In this document: positions 37,396 to 46,489 of the stretch, piece by piece
Position numbering within the stretch: position 1 is the first letter of the stretch
Layout of the letters: each line of letters begins with the position of its first letter
Assembly (NCBI RefSeq): GCF_024448715.1
Contig: NZ_JAMOHZ010000002.1
Span: 186,001 to 250,000, forward strand
Length of the DNA stretch: 64,000 nucleotides
Origin: Stutzerimonas stutzeri
GTDB lineage: Bacteria > Pseudomonadota > Gammaproteobacteria > Pseudomonadales > Pseudomonadaceae
Direction of reading: 5' to 3'
Notes under the pieces: model-generated
Database searches by the model: none
Seen by the model: only the letters and a program-made list of their open reading frames with translations
What the model was told of the DNA's origin: nothing
Made by a program: the position numbers and the translations under genes

Positions 37396-37626
37396 TTAGT
37401 CAGCTTTGGTTTCTTTCTTGCTTTCCGTATTGTTCTGATCTTGGCGGGTATCCTTAATCTGTAATTCGTCTATTTTTCGTTTGGCGGATTCGGTTCCGTG
37501 AATTCGTTTTTGATCTGCTCGGAATTTTTCATTAAATTTAATTGAGCGGTCGTAACCATCTTCTGCATAAGACAATGCGGAGCCGCAGATTACCAAACCA
37601 ACAACAATAGCTTTCAACAGATTCAT
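37396..37626 (-). CDS. PtrA-family periplasmic protein (copy 3)
   Basis: 76 residues from the ATG at 37626, which has GAGGA 8 nt upstream and opens a signal peptide (MNLLKAIVVGLVICGSALSYA). The longer frame lacks these. Mature start AEDGYDRSIKFNEKFRADQK is a diverged PtrA signature; the remainder is a charged, Lys/Glu/Asp-rich helix. Single-gene unit with its own inverted-repeat box and terminator, inside the czc part of the island, so perhaps a Zn/Cd-responsive relative of the copper copies. Function unknown. Confidence 0.75.
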   Translation of the reverse strand: MNLLKAIVVGLVICGSALSYAEDGYDRSIKFNEKFRADQKRIHGTESAKRKIDELQIKDTRQDQNNTESKKETKAD

Positions 37627-37735
37627 AGGGCAGTCCTCGCTAAATTCAAAGGTGGCTTGCTGAGCTTTCTCGCTGAGCCCTGCAGGTTCGAATGAATTTT
37701 GCGTGATTGAAGTTAACAGCAGCATGAGCCAAGCA

Positions 37736-37755
37736 TTACATTATTGAAATGTAAT
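37736..37755. promoter_or_regulatory. CzcR/CopR-type box upstream of third PtrA-like gene
   Basis: TTACATTATTGAAATGTAAT: the last 15 bases (TTATTGAAATGTAAT) fit the box, and an extra TTACA overlaps on the left, making a longer palindrome. 110 bp before the ATG at 37626. Confidence 0.6.
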
Positions 37756-37855
37756 GCTTCCATTGCGCGGTGACATGAGCGCCTTGCTTCGTCATGTCAG
37801 CACCGAGGCGCACCAATCTGCAAGGGCCTATCCTACGAAAAGAATGATTGGAAGA

Positions 37856-37870
37856 TTACAATTTTGTCAT
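37856..37870. promoter_or_regulatory. CzcR/CopR-type box between PtrA-like gene and czcD
   Basis: TTACAATTTTGTCAT, left half perfect, GTCAT for GTAAT on the right. 233 bp upstream of czcD. Confidence 0.55.
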
Positions 37871-38102
37871 CTTCGGATTGACGCCGCATCATCTATCATT
37901 AGCGAGCAACGTCGTTTAACGTTTGAGAGGGATCGGCCAGTTATCGGCAAGTTTCAGACGATAATGCACGAACTCGCTTGAGAGTGGTCGCATTTCTGTC
38001 AGTGTGGCTTGGAAGGCCAGATGGTATTGGTGCTAGTATTATCTATTACTTTTTTGGGCTCCCTATCCTTGTCTTATGTTATTTAAGGACGGTTAAAAAC
38101 CA

Positions 38103-39023
38103 ATGGCTCACGAACATAACCATAACACCGAAGCCATAGGCGATAAGCGTTTAATCGCTGCCATTGGCGTTAATACTGTGCTAACTCTGGCACAAGTTGT
38201 TGGAGGAATACTTTCTGGCAGTTTATCGCTCATAGCTGACGCGCTACATAACTTGAGCGATGCCGCATCACTGGTTATTGCGCTCATCGCACGTAAAATC
38301 GGTCGCAAACCGCCAGATGCTTTTAAAACCTTCGGCTACCGACGCAGTGAAACCATAGCGGCTTTGATTAATTTGGTCACGCTGATTATCGTTGGTCTCT
38401 ACCTCATCTACGAAGCTATAGGTCGGTTTTTTGCCCCACAGCCCATTGAAGGATGGACAGTGGTCGTGGTGGCGGGAATAGCCTTGATTGTAGATGTCGT
38501 CACGGCCTTGCTCACCTACACAATGTCTAAGAATAGCATGAATATAAAGGCGGCATTCTTGCACAATGTGTCGGATGCGCTGGCCTCCGTCGGTGTTATT
38601 ATTGCCGGAACATTAATCCTTCTGTATGACTGGTATTGGACAGATACTGTACTGACGCTGATGATTGCTGGTTACGTGCTATGGCAGGGCTTTAGCATGC
38701 TACCTAAAACCATTCACTTGTTAATGGAGGGCGCACCAGAAGGAGTTTCCATCACTGATATAATCAATGTCATGGAGCAAGTGGACGACGTTGTGAGTGT
38801 TCACCACGTACATGTCTGGGAAATTGCCGAACATTCAACTGCATTGGAAGCTCACGTTGTCATCAAGAAGGCTAGCCTGCCCGAAATTGAACGAGTGAAG
38901 ACTGATTTAAAACGTGTACTTCATGAGCGATTCAAAGTCAGCCACTCGACACTTGAAATGGAGCTAGACGGCAGTGTTTGTATCGACACCAGGCAGGCCG
39001 ACAGTCATCGCAGCGAAGCATAA
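38103..39023 (+). CDS. czcD: Cation diffusion facilitator CzcD
   Basis: 306 residues. Short His-rich N-terminus (MAHEHNHNTE), six membrane helices with the transport site HxxxD/DxxxD visible in ADALHNLSDAASLVIAL (TM2) and HNVSDALASVGVII (TM5), and a C-terminal cytosolic domain (VHHVHVWEI, ALEAHVVI). Known role: Zn/Cd/Co export from the cytosol by proton exchange, feeding the periplasmic czcCBA pump. AAGGA lies upstream of the ATG. Sequence is AT-richer than neighbours. Confidence 0.94.
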   Translation: MAHEHNHNTEAIGDKRLIAAIGVNTVLTLAQVVGGILSGSLSLIADALHNLSDAASLVIALIARKIGRKPPDAFKTFGYRRSETIAALINLVTLIIVGLYLIYEAIGRFFAPQPIEGWTVVVVAGIALIVDVVTALLTYTMSKNSMNIKAAFLHNVSDALASVGVIIAGTLILLYDWYWTDTVLTLMIAGYVLWQGFSMLPKTIHLLMEGAPEGVSITDIINVMEQVDDVVSVHHVHVWEIAEHSTALEAHVVIKKASLPEIERVKTDLKRVLHERFKVSHSTLEMELDGSVCIDTRQADSHRSEA

Positions 39024-39237
39024 GCCTGCTTTGCGCTCACCGCTGTTGCTAGACAGTTATCTCGATATCAACGGAGTGAACTTGCGACATCACTCGTTGG
39101 CGCTATGTCTTCGACCAGAGACATGCTAGCGGCATGTGGCCAAAGCAGCTCGTCACGAGGAGATCAGGCTAGGTCGTGGCACCTTCGGCAGGCTGCCGCG
39201 ACGAGCAAGCCCCGCCAGTCGCTACCGCCGCGGACGC

Positions 39238-39699
39238 TCAGAGCCAGCGGCGGACTCGTGCGCGGTAGCGAGCGAATGATTCGCCGAACAGCGCTTCCAG
39301 CGCCGACTCTTCGGGTTCGATTTGGAAACGATTCATGTAAAGCACGAAGGCAACCACGCCCAGCAGGGTAAAAGGCGAGGCCAGGGCCAGCGCGCAGGCC
39401 GTCAGGCTGATGGCGAAGCCCAAATACATGGGGTTGCGGCTGTACTGATAGATGCCAGCCTCCACCAACACCGAAGCCTGCTGCGGCTGCAATGGATTGA
39501 CAGTAGTACGTGCGCGGCGAAACGACAGTACGCCGGCGAAACACACGCCGAGCCCCAGGAACAGTACCGGCAAAGCGAAGGTCAGCCGCGCGGTCCATGC
39601 CAGTTCGATGCTCGGTAATCTGGGCCCCGACAAACCCATCAGCAGAGCGATCAGGCCAGCTACGAGCAGCGGTGGCACGCGGTTCTCCAGCGCGCTCAT
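39238..39699 (-). CDS. Isoprenylcysteine carboxyl methyltransferase-like membrane protein
   Basis: 153 residues with about four membrane helices and the family motif YQYSRNPMYLGFAISL followed by EEPESALEALFGESFARY-type residues (here EPEESALEALFG). These proteins methylate small membrane or metal-bound substrates in bacteria; the substrate is unknown. Four bp after dsbA on the same strand, so part of a dsbB-dsbA-ICMT unit that often travels with metal islands. Confidence 0.82.
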   Translation of the reverse strand: MSALENRVPPLLVAGLIALLMGLSGPRLPSIELAWTARLTFALPVLFLGLGVCFAGVLSFRRARTTVNPLQPQQASVLVEAGIYQYSRNPMYLGFAISLTACALALASPFTLLGVVAFVLYMNRFQIEPEESALEALFGESFARYRARVRRWL

Positions 39700-39703
39700 A
39701 GTG

Positions 39704-40384
39704 TCATTCCCGTGCCTTGGCCACTTCGCTGCTCACTAATCGGCGCAGCGGCTCCGGGCCGAACTCGCTGAGCGCTCGACCATTGACAAAAAAGGTCGGG
39801 GTGCCACGAATCCCAACGGCCTTGACGTCCTGCATGTCCGTTTCAAGCACGGCGTTGACGCTAGGCGTATGCATGTCCTGGCGGGCCTGCTCCAAGTTCA
39901 AACCGACGCGCTCGGCAGCAGCCCATGCCTGCGTTACCTTGGGGTCGTCGTGCCAACCGGGCTGGGTCTCCAGCACAGCCTCCAGCACTTGTTCATGGAG
40001 ATTTTGCTTGCGCGCCGCCTCAAGCATCCGCGCCACTTCTTCCGAACCTTGATGAAACAGTACATAGCGCAGCACCAGACGTACATCTTCCGGGTTCTCG
40101 GCGAGGATCTGCTTCACAAAGGGATGGAAGGCGCGGCATGCCTCGCATGAAGGATCGAAGAACTCGACAATGGTTACTGGCGCTTGCGCCGGGCCGAACA
40201 CCGGCGAGTGGAAGCGAACCAGTTGGCCTCCGTTCTGTTTGGGTTGTGTCGCGGTCTCTTGGGCTGTCGAACTGGGAGCCTGGGCCTGTTGAGGCGACTG
40301 CGAGGGGGAATAGAAGAATGCGGCGGCGGCAAAAACGGCCAGGATCACGGCACTGATGATCAGGACCACGGAACGGCGATTCAT
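39704..40384 (-). CDS. DsbA-family thiol oxidoreductase
   Basis: 226 residues from the ATG at 40384. Membrane anchor (about 7-25), linker, then a thioredoxin-fold DsbA domain with active site CEAC at 80-83 and the cis-Pro loop GTPTFFVNG. Oxidises or reduces disulphides in the periplasm, probably with the adjacent DsbB-like protein whose stop it overlaps. Upstream extension of the frame is an artefact of reading into dsbB. Confidence 0.9.
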   Translation of the reverse strand: MNRRSVVLIISAVILAVFAAAAFFYSPSQSPQQAQAPSSTAQETATQPKQNGGQLVRFHSPVFGPAQAPVTIVEFFDPSCEACRAFHPFVKQILAENPEDVRLVLRYVLFHQGSEEVARMLEAARKQNLHEQVLEAVLETQPGWHDDPKVTQAWAAAERVGLNLEQARQDMHTPSVNAVLETDMQDVKAVGIRGTPTFFVNGRALSEFGPEPLRRLVSSEVAKARE

Positions 40385-40815
40385 GGAGTTGTTCTCCGAC
40401 GGATGAGAATGAGCAGGATGGCGATCAGGATAAAGGCGAACAAGGCGAGTGCCGGCAGGGGCACCACGCCGAAGAGGGTCATTCCGGCGCCTGAGCAGGA
40501 TGGACCGGTGGCCGTGCAGGGCTGGATCGGCTGTGGAATCAGCCCTGCATAGAGCAGCGTGTGAACAAATGCCAGCGCCGCACCGATAGCGGTCAGCGGT
40601 AGGGCGTAACGCCAGACTGTGAAATCCGAGCGGTAGCAGGCGATGGCCAGGATCACCGCCAGCGGAAACATAAAGGCGCGCTGGAACCAGCACAAAACAC
40701 AGGGTGCCTGGCCCATCACCTCGCCAATGAACAGCGCGGATAGGGTCGATACCAGTGCGACCAGCCAGGTTAGCAGCAGCAGGTTCCAGGTCATGCCTGA
40801 ACGTTGAGGATTCAT
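40381..40815 (-). CDS. DsbB/DsbI-type disulphide reoxidase
   Basis: 144 residues from the ATG at 40815: four membrane helices, quinone-side CVLC at 39-42 and a periplasmic Cys pair in QPCTATGPSCSG. Reoxidises the neighbouring DsbA. The Tn21-type transposon ends only 8 bp upstream of this ATG, so the native promoter and ribosome site are gone. The start at 40815 has no Shine-Dalgarno sequence; an internal ATG at 40794 (MTWNLLLL) is an alternative. Expression, if any, may come from the transposon side. Confidence 0.85.
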   Translation of the reverse strand: MNPQRSGMTWNLLLLTWLVALVSTLSALFIGEVMGQAPCVLCWFQRAFMFPLAVILAIACYRSDFTVWRYALPLTAIGAALAFVHTLLYAGLIPQPIQPCTATGPSCSGAGMTLFGVVPLPALALFAFILIAILLILIRRRTTP

Positions 40816-40823
40816 TGCGGTTA

Positions 40824-40861
40824 GGGGGCACCTCAGAAAACGGAAAATAAAGCACGCTAAG
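40824..40861. repeat. Left 38-bp inverted repeat of the transposon
   Basis: Begins GGGGGCACCTCAGAAAAC and ends AAAGCACGCTAAG, the Tn21-type terminal repeat; it overlaps the last codons of merR. Confidence 0.95.
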
Positions 40862-41291
40862 GCATAGCTGACCTTGCCAGGCCTGCTTCGCCCTGTAGTG
40901 ACGCGATCAACGGGCAGGAAACATTCCCCTTTCGTGCATGGCAGGCGCACACGAGTTCAGACAGCACGGTTTCCATGCGCGCCAAGTCGGCCATCTTCTC
41001 GCGCACGTCCTTGAGCTTGTGTTCGGCCAGGCTGCTGGCCTCCTCGCAGTGGGTGCCATCGTCGAGCCGCAACAGCTCGGCAATCTCGTCCAGACTGAAC
41101 CCCAGCCGCTGTGCCGATTTCACGAATTTCACCCGAACCACGTCCGCCTCCCCATAGCGGCGGATGCTGCCGTAAGGCTTGTCCGGTTCCGGCAACAGGC
41201 CCTTGCGCTGATAGAAGCGGATTGTCTCCACGTTGACCCCGGCCGCCTTGGCAAAAACGCCAATGGTCAGGTTTTCCAAATTATTTTCCAT
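40857..41291 (-). CDS. merR: Mercuric-resistance regulator MerR
   Basis: 144 residues from the ATG at 41291 ([18 protein letters not shown]); the longer frame runs through the mer operator. MerR helix-turn-helix at the N-terminus and Hg ligands Cys82, Cys117 and Cys126, exactly as in Tn501/Tn21 MerR. Represses its own gene and, with Hg(II), activates the divergent merTPCADE promoter. Confidence 0.97.
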   Translation of the reverse strand: MENNLENLTIGVFAKAAGVNVETIRFYQRKGLLPEPDKPYGSIRRYGEADVVRVKFVKSAQRLGFSLDEIAELLRLDDGTHCEEASSLAEHKLKDVREKMADLARMETVLSELVCACHARKGNVSCPLIASLQGEAGLARSAMP

Positions 41292-41296
41292 ATCGC

Positions 41297-41327
41297 TTGA
41301 CTCCGTACATGAGTACGGAAGTAAGGT
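41297..41327 (+). promoter_or_regulatory. mer operator-promoter
   Basis: -35 TTGACT (41297-41302), 19-bp spacer, -10 TAAGGT (41322-41327), with the MerR dyad TCCGTACATGAGTACGGA (41302-41319) in the spacer: the classic MerR-activated promoter. Confidence 0.95.
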
Positions 41328-41362
41328 TACGCTATCCAATCCAAATTCAAAAGGGCCAACGT

Positions 41363-41713
41363 ATGTCTGAACCACAAAACGGGCGCGGTGCGCTCTTCGC
41401 CGGCGGGCTGGCCGCCATTCTTGCATCGACCTGCTGCCTGGGGCCGCTAGTACTGGTCGCCCTGGGCTTCTCCGGTGCTTGGATCGGCAACCTGACGGTG
41501 CTGGAACCCTATCGACCGTTGTTCATCGGCGCGGCGCTAGTGGCGCTGTTCTTCGCCTGGAAGCGGATTTACCGGCCCGTGCAGGCATGCAAGCCAGGTG
41601 AGGTCTGCGCGATTCCGCAGGTGCGCGCCACCTACAAGCTGATTTTCTGGATCGTGGCCGTGCTGGTCCTGGTCGCGCTTGGATTTCCCTATGTCGTTCC
41701 ATTTTTCTATTAA
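41363..41713 (+). CDS. merT: Mercuric transport protein MerT
   Basis: 116 residues, three membrane helices, vicinal Cys24-Cys25 in helix 1 and a second Cys pair in QACKPGEVC. Start MSEPQNGRG chosen over the longer frame. Moves Hg(II) from MerP across the inner membrane to MerA. Confidence 0.96.
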   Translation: MSEPQNGRGALFAGGLAAILASTCCLGPLVLVALGFSGAWIGNLTVLEPYRPLFIGAALVALFFAWKRIYRPVQACKPGEVCAIPQVRATYKLIFWIVAVLVLVALGFPYVVPFFY

Positions 41714-41726
41714 CCAGGAGTTCATC

Positions 41727-42002
41727 ATGAAGAAACTGTTTGCCTCCCTTGCCCTCGCCGCCGCTGTTGCCCCGGTGTGGGCCGCTACCCAGACCGTCAC
41801 GCTAGCGGTTCCCGGCATGACTTGCGCCGCCTGCCCGATCACAGTCAAGAAAGCGCTCTCCAAGGTCGAAGGCGTGAGCAAGGTCGATGTGGGCTTCGAG
41901 AAGCGCGAGGCCGTCGTCACTTTTGACGACACCAAGGCCAGCGTACAGAAGCTGACCAAGGCCACCGCAGACGCCGGCTATCCGTCCAGCGTCAAGCAGT
42001 GA
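41727..42002 (+). CDS. merP: Periplasmic mercury-binding protein MerP
   Basis: 91 residues: signal peptide (1-19) and an HMA fold with GMTCAAC, Hg ligands Cys33 and Cys36. Good CAGGAG ribosome site. Passes Hg(II) to MerT. Confidence 0.96.
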   Translation: MKKLFASLALAAAVAPVWAATQTVTLAVPGMTCAACPITVKKALSKVEGVSKVDVGFEKREAVVTFDDTKASVQKLTKATADAGYPSSVKQ

Positions 42003-42037
42003 GCCAGCAAGCCAACGACAACAGCGAGAGCCGCTTC

Positions 42038-42459
42038 ATGGGACTGATGACACGCATTGCCGATAAAACCGGCGCGCTCGGCAGCGTCGTTTCCGCGATG
42101 GGCTGCGCCGCCTGCTTTCCAGCCCTCGCCAGCTTCGGCGCGGCCATCGGGCTGGGCTTCTTGAGCCAGTACGAGGGACTGTTCATCAGCCGCCTGCTGC
42201 CGCTGTTTGCCGCGCTGGCCTTCCTGGCGAACGCGCTGGGTTGGTTCAGTCATCGGCAATGGCTGCGCAGTCTGCTCGGCATGATCGGCCCGGCCATCTG
42301 TTTGCGGCCACGGTCTGGCTGCTCGGCAACTGGTGGACGGCGAACCTGATGTACGTCGGCCTGGCCTTGATGATTGGGGTGTCGATCTGGGACTTCGTGT
42401 CGCCGGCGCATCGCCGTTGCGGACCGGACGGCTGCGAACTCCCCGCCAAGCGCTTGTGA
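42038..42459 (+). pseudogene. merC: Mercury transporter MerC, frameshifted
   Basis: The frame starts MGLMTRIADKTGALGSVV like Tn21 MerC and keeps SAMGCAACFPALASF (Hg-binding Cys pair). After MIGPAI it shifts because one G is missing at about 42298/42299. The remaining MerC residues (FAATVWLLGNWWTANLMYVG to CELPAKRL) continue in the other frame to 42459. MerT can cover transport, so loss may be tolerated. A sequencing error is possible. Confidence 0.88.
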
Positions 42460-44205
<1,746 letters not shown>

Positions 44206-44222
44206 GGACAAGGAGGTGTGCG

Positions 44223-44585
44223 ATGAGCGCCTACACGGTATCGCAACTGGCCCATAACGCTGGGGTGAGCGTACATATCGTGCGCGACTACCTGGTGCGC
44301 GGCTTGTTACGGCCGGTGGCCTGCACCACGGGCGGCTACGGCGTGTTCGACGATGCGGCCTTGCAACGGCTGTGCTTCGTGCGCGCGGCCTTCGAGGCGG
44401 GTATCGGCCTGGATGCCCTGGCGCGGCTGTGCCGTGCGCTCGACGCAGCGGACGGCGCACAAGCCGCAGCGCAGCTTGCCGTGCTGCGCCAGTTGGTCGA
44501 GCGGCGGCGCGCGGCGTTGGCCCATCTGGACGCGCAACTGGCCTCCATGCCAGCCGAGCGGGCGCACGAGGAGGCATTGCCGTGA
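44223..44585 (+). CDS. merD: mer operon co-regulator MerD
   Basis: 120 residues from ATG 44223 with GGAGG just upstream. MerR-like N-terminal helix-turn-helix ([20 protein letters not shown]) without the MerR Hg-ligand Cys set. Thought to release MerR from the operator after mercury is removed. Confidence 0.94.
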   Translation: MSAYTVSQLAHNAGVSVHIVRDYLVRGLLRPVACTTGGYGVFDDAALQRLCFVRAAFEAGIGLDALARLCRALDAADGAQAAAQLAVLRQLVERRRAALAHLDAQLASMPAERAHEEALP

Positions 44586-44818
44586 ACGCCCCTGACAAAC
44601 TGCCGCCCGAGACGCGCCAACCCGTTTCCGGCTACCTGTGGGGTGCGCTGGCCGTGTTGACCTGCCCCTGCCATCTGCCGATTCTCGCCGCCGTGCTGGC
44701 CGGGACGACCGCCGGTGCCTTCCTTGGCGAGCATTGGGGTGTTGCCGCGCTCGCGCTGACCGGCTTGTTCGTTCTGGCCGTAACGCGGCTGCTGCGCGCC
44801 TTCCGGGGCGGATCATGA
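44582..44818 (+). CDS. merE: Small mercury membrane protein MerE
   Basis: 78 residues from a GTG overlapping the merD stop. Two hydrophobic helices with a Cys pair in LTCPCHLP. Implicated in mercury and methylmercury uptake. Confidence 0.92.
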
Positions 44819-45801
44819 CGAGTTCGCAGCCCGCCGGATGGACGGCGGCCGAGTTGGCGCAGGCGGCGGCGCGCGGACAGCTTGACCTGCATTACCAGCC
44901 GCTGGTCGATCTGCGCGATCACCGGATCGCTGGCGCGGAAGCGTTGATGCGCTGGCGGCATCCGAGGCTTGGCCTGTTGCCGCCCGGCCAGTTCCTGCCG
45001 CTGGCCGAGTCGTTCGGCCTGATGCCGGAAATAGGCGCGTGGGTGCTGGGCGAGGCCTGTCGCCAGATGCACAAGTGGCAAGGACCGGCATGGCAACCGT
45101 TCCGTCTTGCCGTCAATGTGTCCGCCAGCCAGGTTGGGCCAACGTTCGACGACGAGGTAAAGCGGGTGCTGGCCGATATGGCCCTGCCCGCCGAGCTTCT
45201 GGAGATCGAACTGACCGAATCGGTCGCATTCGGCAATCCAGCCCTGTTCGCCAGTTTCGACGCCTTGCGCGCCATCGGCGTGCGCTTCGCCGCCGACGAC
45301 TTCGGCACCGGCTATTCCTGCCTGCAACATCTGAAATGCTGCCCCATCACCACATTGAAAATCGACCAATCCTTTGTCGCCAGGCTCCCGGATGATGCCC
45401 GTGACCAAACTATCGTGCGGGCGGTGATCCAGCTCGCGCACGGGCTGGGCATGGAGGTGGTAGCCGAGGGTGTGGAAACACCCGACTGCCTTGCGTGGTT
45501 GCGGCAGGCGGGTTGCGACACGGTGCAGGGTTTCCTGTTCGCCAGGCCGATGCCGGCGGCGGCCTTCGTCGGCTTCGTCAACCAATGGAGGAACACCACC
45601 ATGAACGCCAATGAACCGAGCACCAGTTGCTGCGTGTGCTGCAAGGAAATCCCGCTCGATGCCGCCTTCACGCCGGAAGGGGCCGAGTACGTGGAGCATT
45701 TCTGCGGGCTGGAGTGCTATCAGCGCTTCCAGGCGCGGGCCAGCACTGCGACCGAAACCAGCGTCAAACCGGACGCTTGTGATTCGCCGCCGTCAGGTTG
45801 A
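44815..45801 (+). CDS. urf2: Urf2: EAL-domain protein fused to DUF3330 Cys module
   Basis: 328 residues from the ATG at 44815 overlapping the merE stop. Residues about 10-260 form an EAL-type domain ([47 protein letters not shown]). It lacks the full catalytic EAL signature at the start (EALM), so cyclic-di-GMP hydrolysis is uncertain. The C-terminal about 60 residues are Cys-rich ([21 protein letters not shown]). Intact because no integron has inserted, unlike Tn21. Confidence 0.92.
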
Positions 45802-45926
45802 GGCATACCCTAACCTGATGTCAGATGCCATGTGTAAATTGCGTCAGGATAGGATTGAATTTTGAATTTATTGACATATCTCGTTGAAGGTCATAGAGTC
45901 TTCCCTGACATTTTGCAGGGAATTCC
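45802..45926. other. Transposon resolution site (res) region
   Basis: A 125-bp non-coding AT-rich interval between urf2 and tnpR with short inverted elements (TGTCAGATG, TTGACATATC, CCTGACATTT), in the position of the three-part res site of Tn21-type elements. Subsites not resolved by eye. Confidence 0.7.
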
Positions 45927-46487
45927 ATGACTGGACAGCGCATTGGGTATATCAGGGTCAGCACCTTCGACCAGAACCCGGAACGGCAACTGGAAGGCGT
46001 CAAGGTTGATCGCGCTTTTAGCGACAAGGCATCCGGCAAGGATGTCAAGCGTCCGCAACTGGAAGCGCTGATAAGCTTCGCCCGCACCGGCGACACCGTG
46101 GTGGTGCATAGCATGGATCGCCTGGCGCGCAATCTCGATGATTTGCGCCGGATCGTGCAAACGCTGACACAACGCGGCGTGCATATCGAATTCGTCAAGG
46201 AACACCTCAGTTTTACTGGCGAAGACTCTCCGATGGCGAACCTGATGCTCTCGGTGATGGGCGCGTTCGCCGAGTTCGAGCGCGCCCTGATCCGCGAGCG
46301 TCAGCGCGAGGGTATTGCGCTCGCCAAGCAACGCGGGGCTTACCGTGGCAGGAAGAAATCCCTGTCGTCTGAGCGTATTGCCGAACTGCGCCAACGTGTC
46401 GAGGCTGGCGAGCAAAAGACCAAGCTTGCTCGTGAATTCGGAATCAGTCGCGAAACCCTGTATCAATACTTGAGAACGGATCAGTAA
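45927..46487 (+). CDS. tnpR: Serine resolvase TnpR
   Basis: 186 residues, usual Tn21 length. Catalytic Ser12 in [16 protein letters not shown], resolvase core to about 135, and a C-terminal Hin-type helix-turn-helix ([18 protein letters not shown]). Resolves transposition cointegrates at res. Confidence 0.97.
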   Translation: MTGQRIGYIRVSTFDQNPERQLEGVKVDRAFSDKASGKDVKRPQLEALISFARTGDTVVVHSMDRLARNLDDLRRIVQTLTQRGVHIEFVKEHLSFTGEDSPMANLMLSVMGAFAEFERALIRERQREGIALAKQRGAYRGRKKSLSSERIAELRQRVEAGEQKTKLAREFGISRETLYQYLRTDQ

Positions 46488-46489
46488 AT

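Noticed and set aside
44815..45801. An integron inside urf2 as in Tn21.
   Set aside because: urf2 is a single open frame and no intI, attI or cassette repeat is seen.
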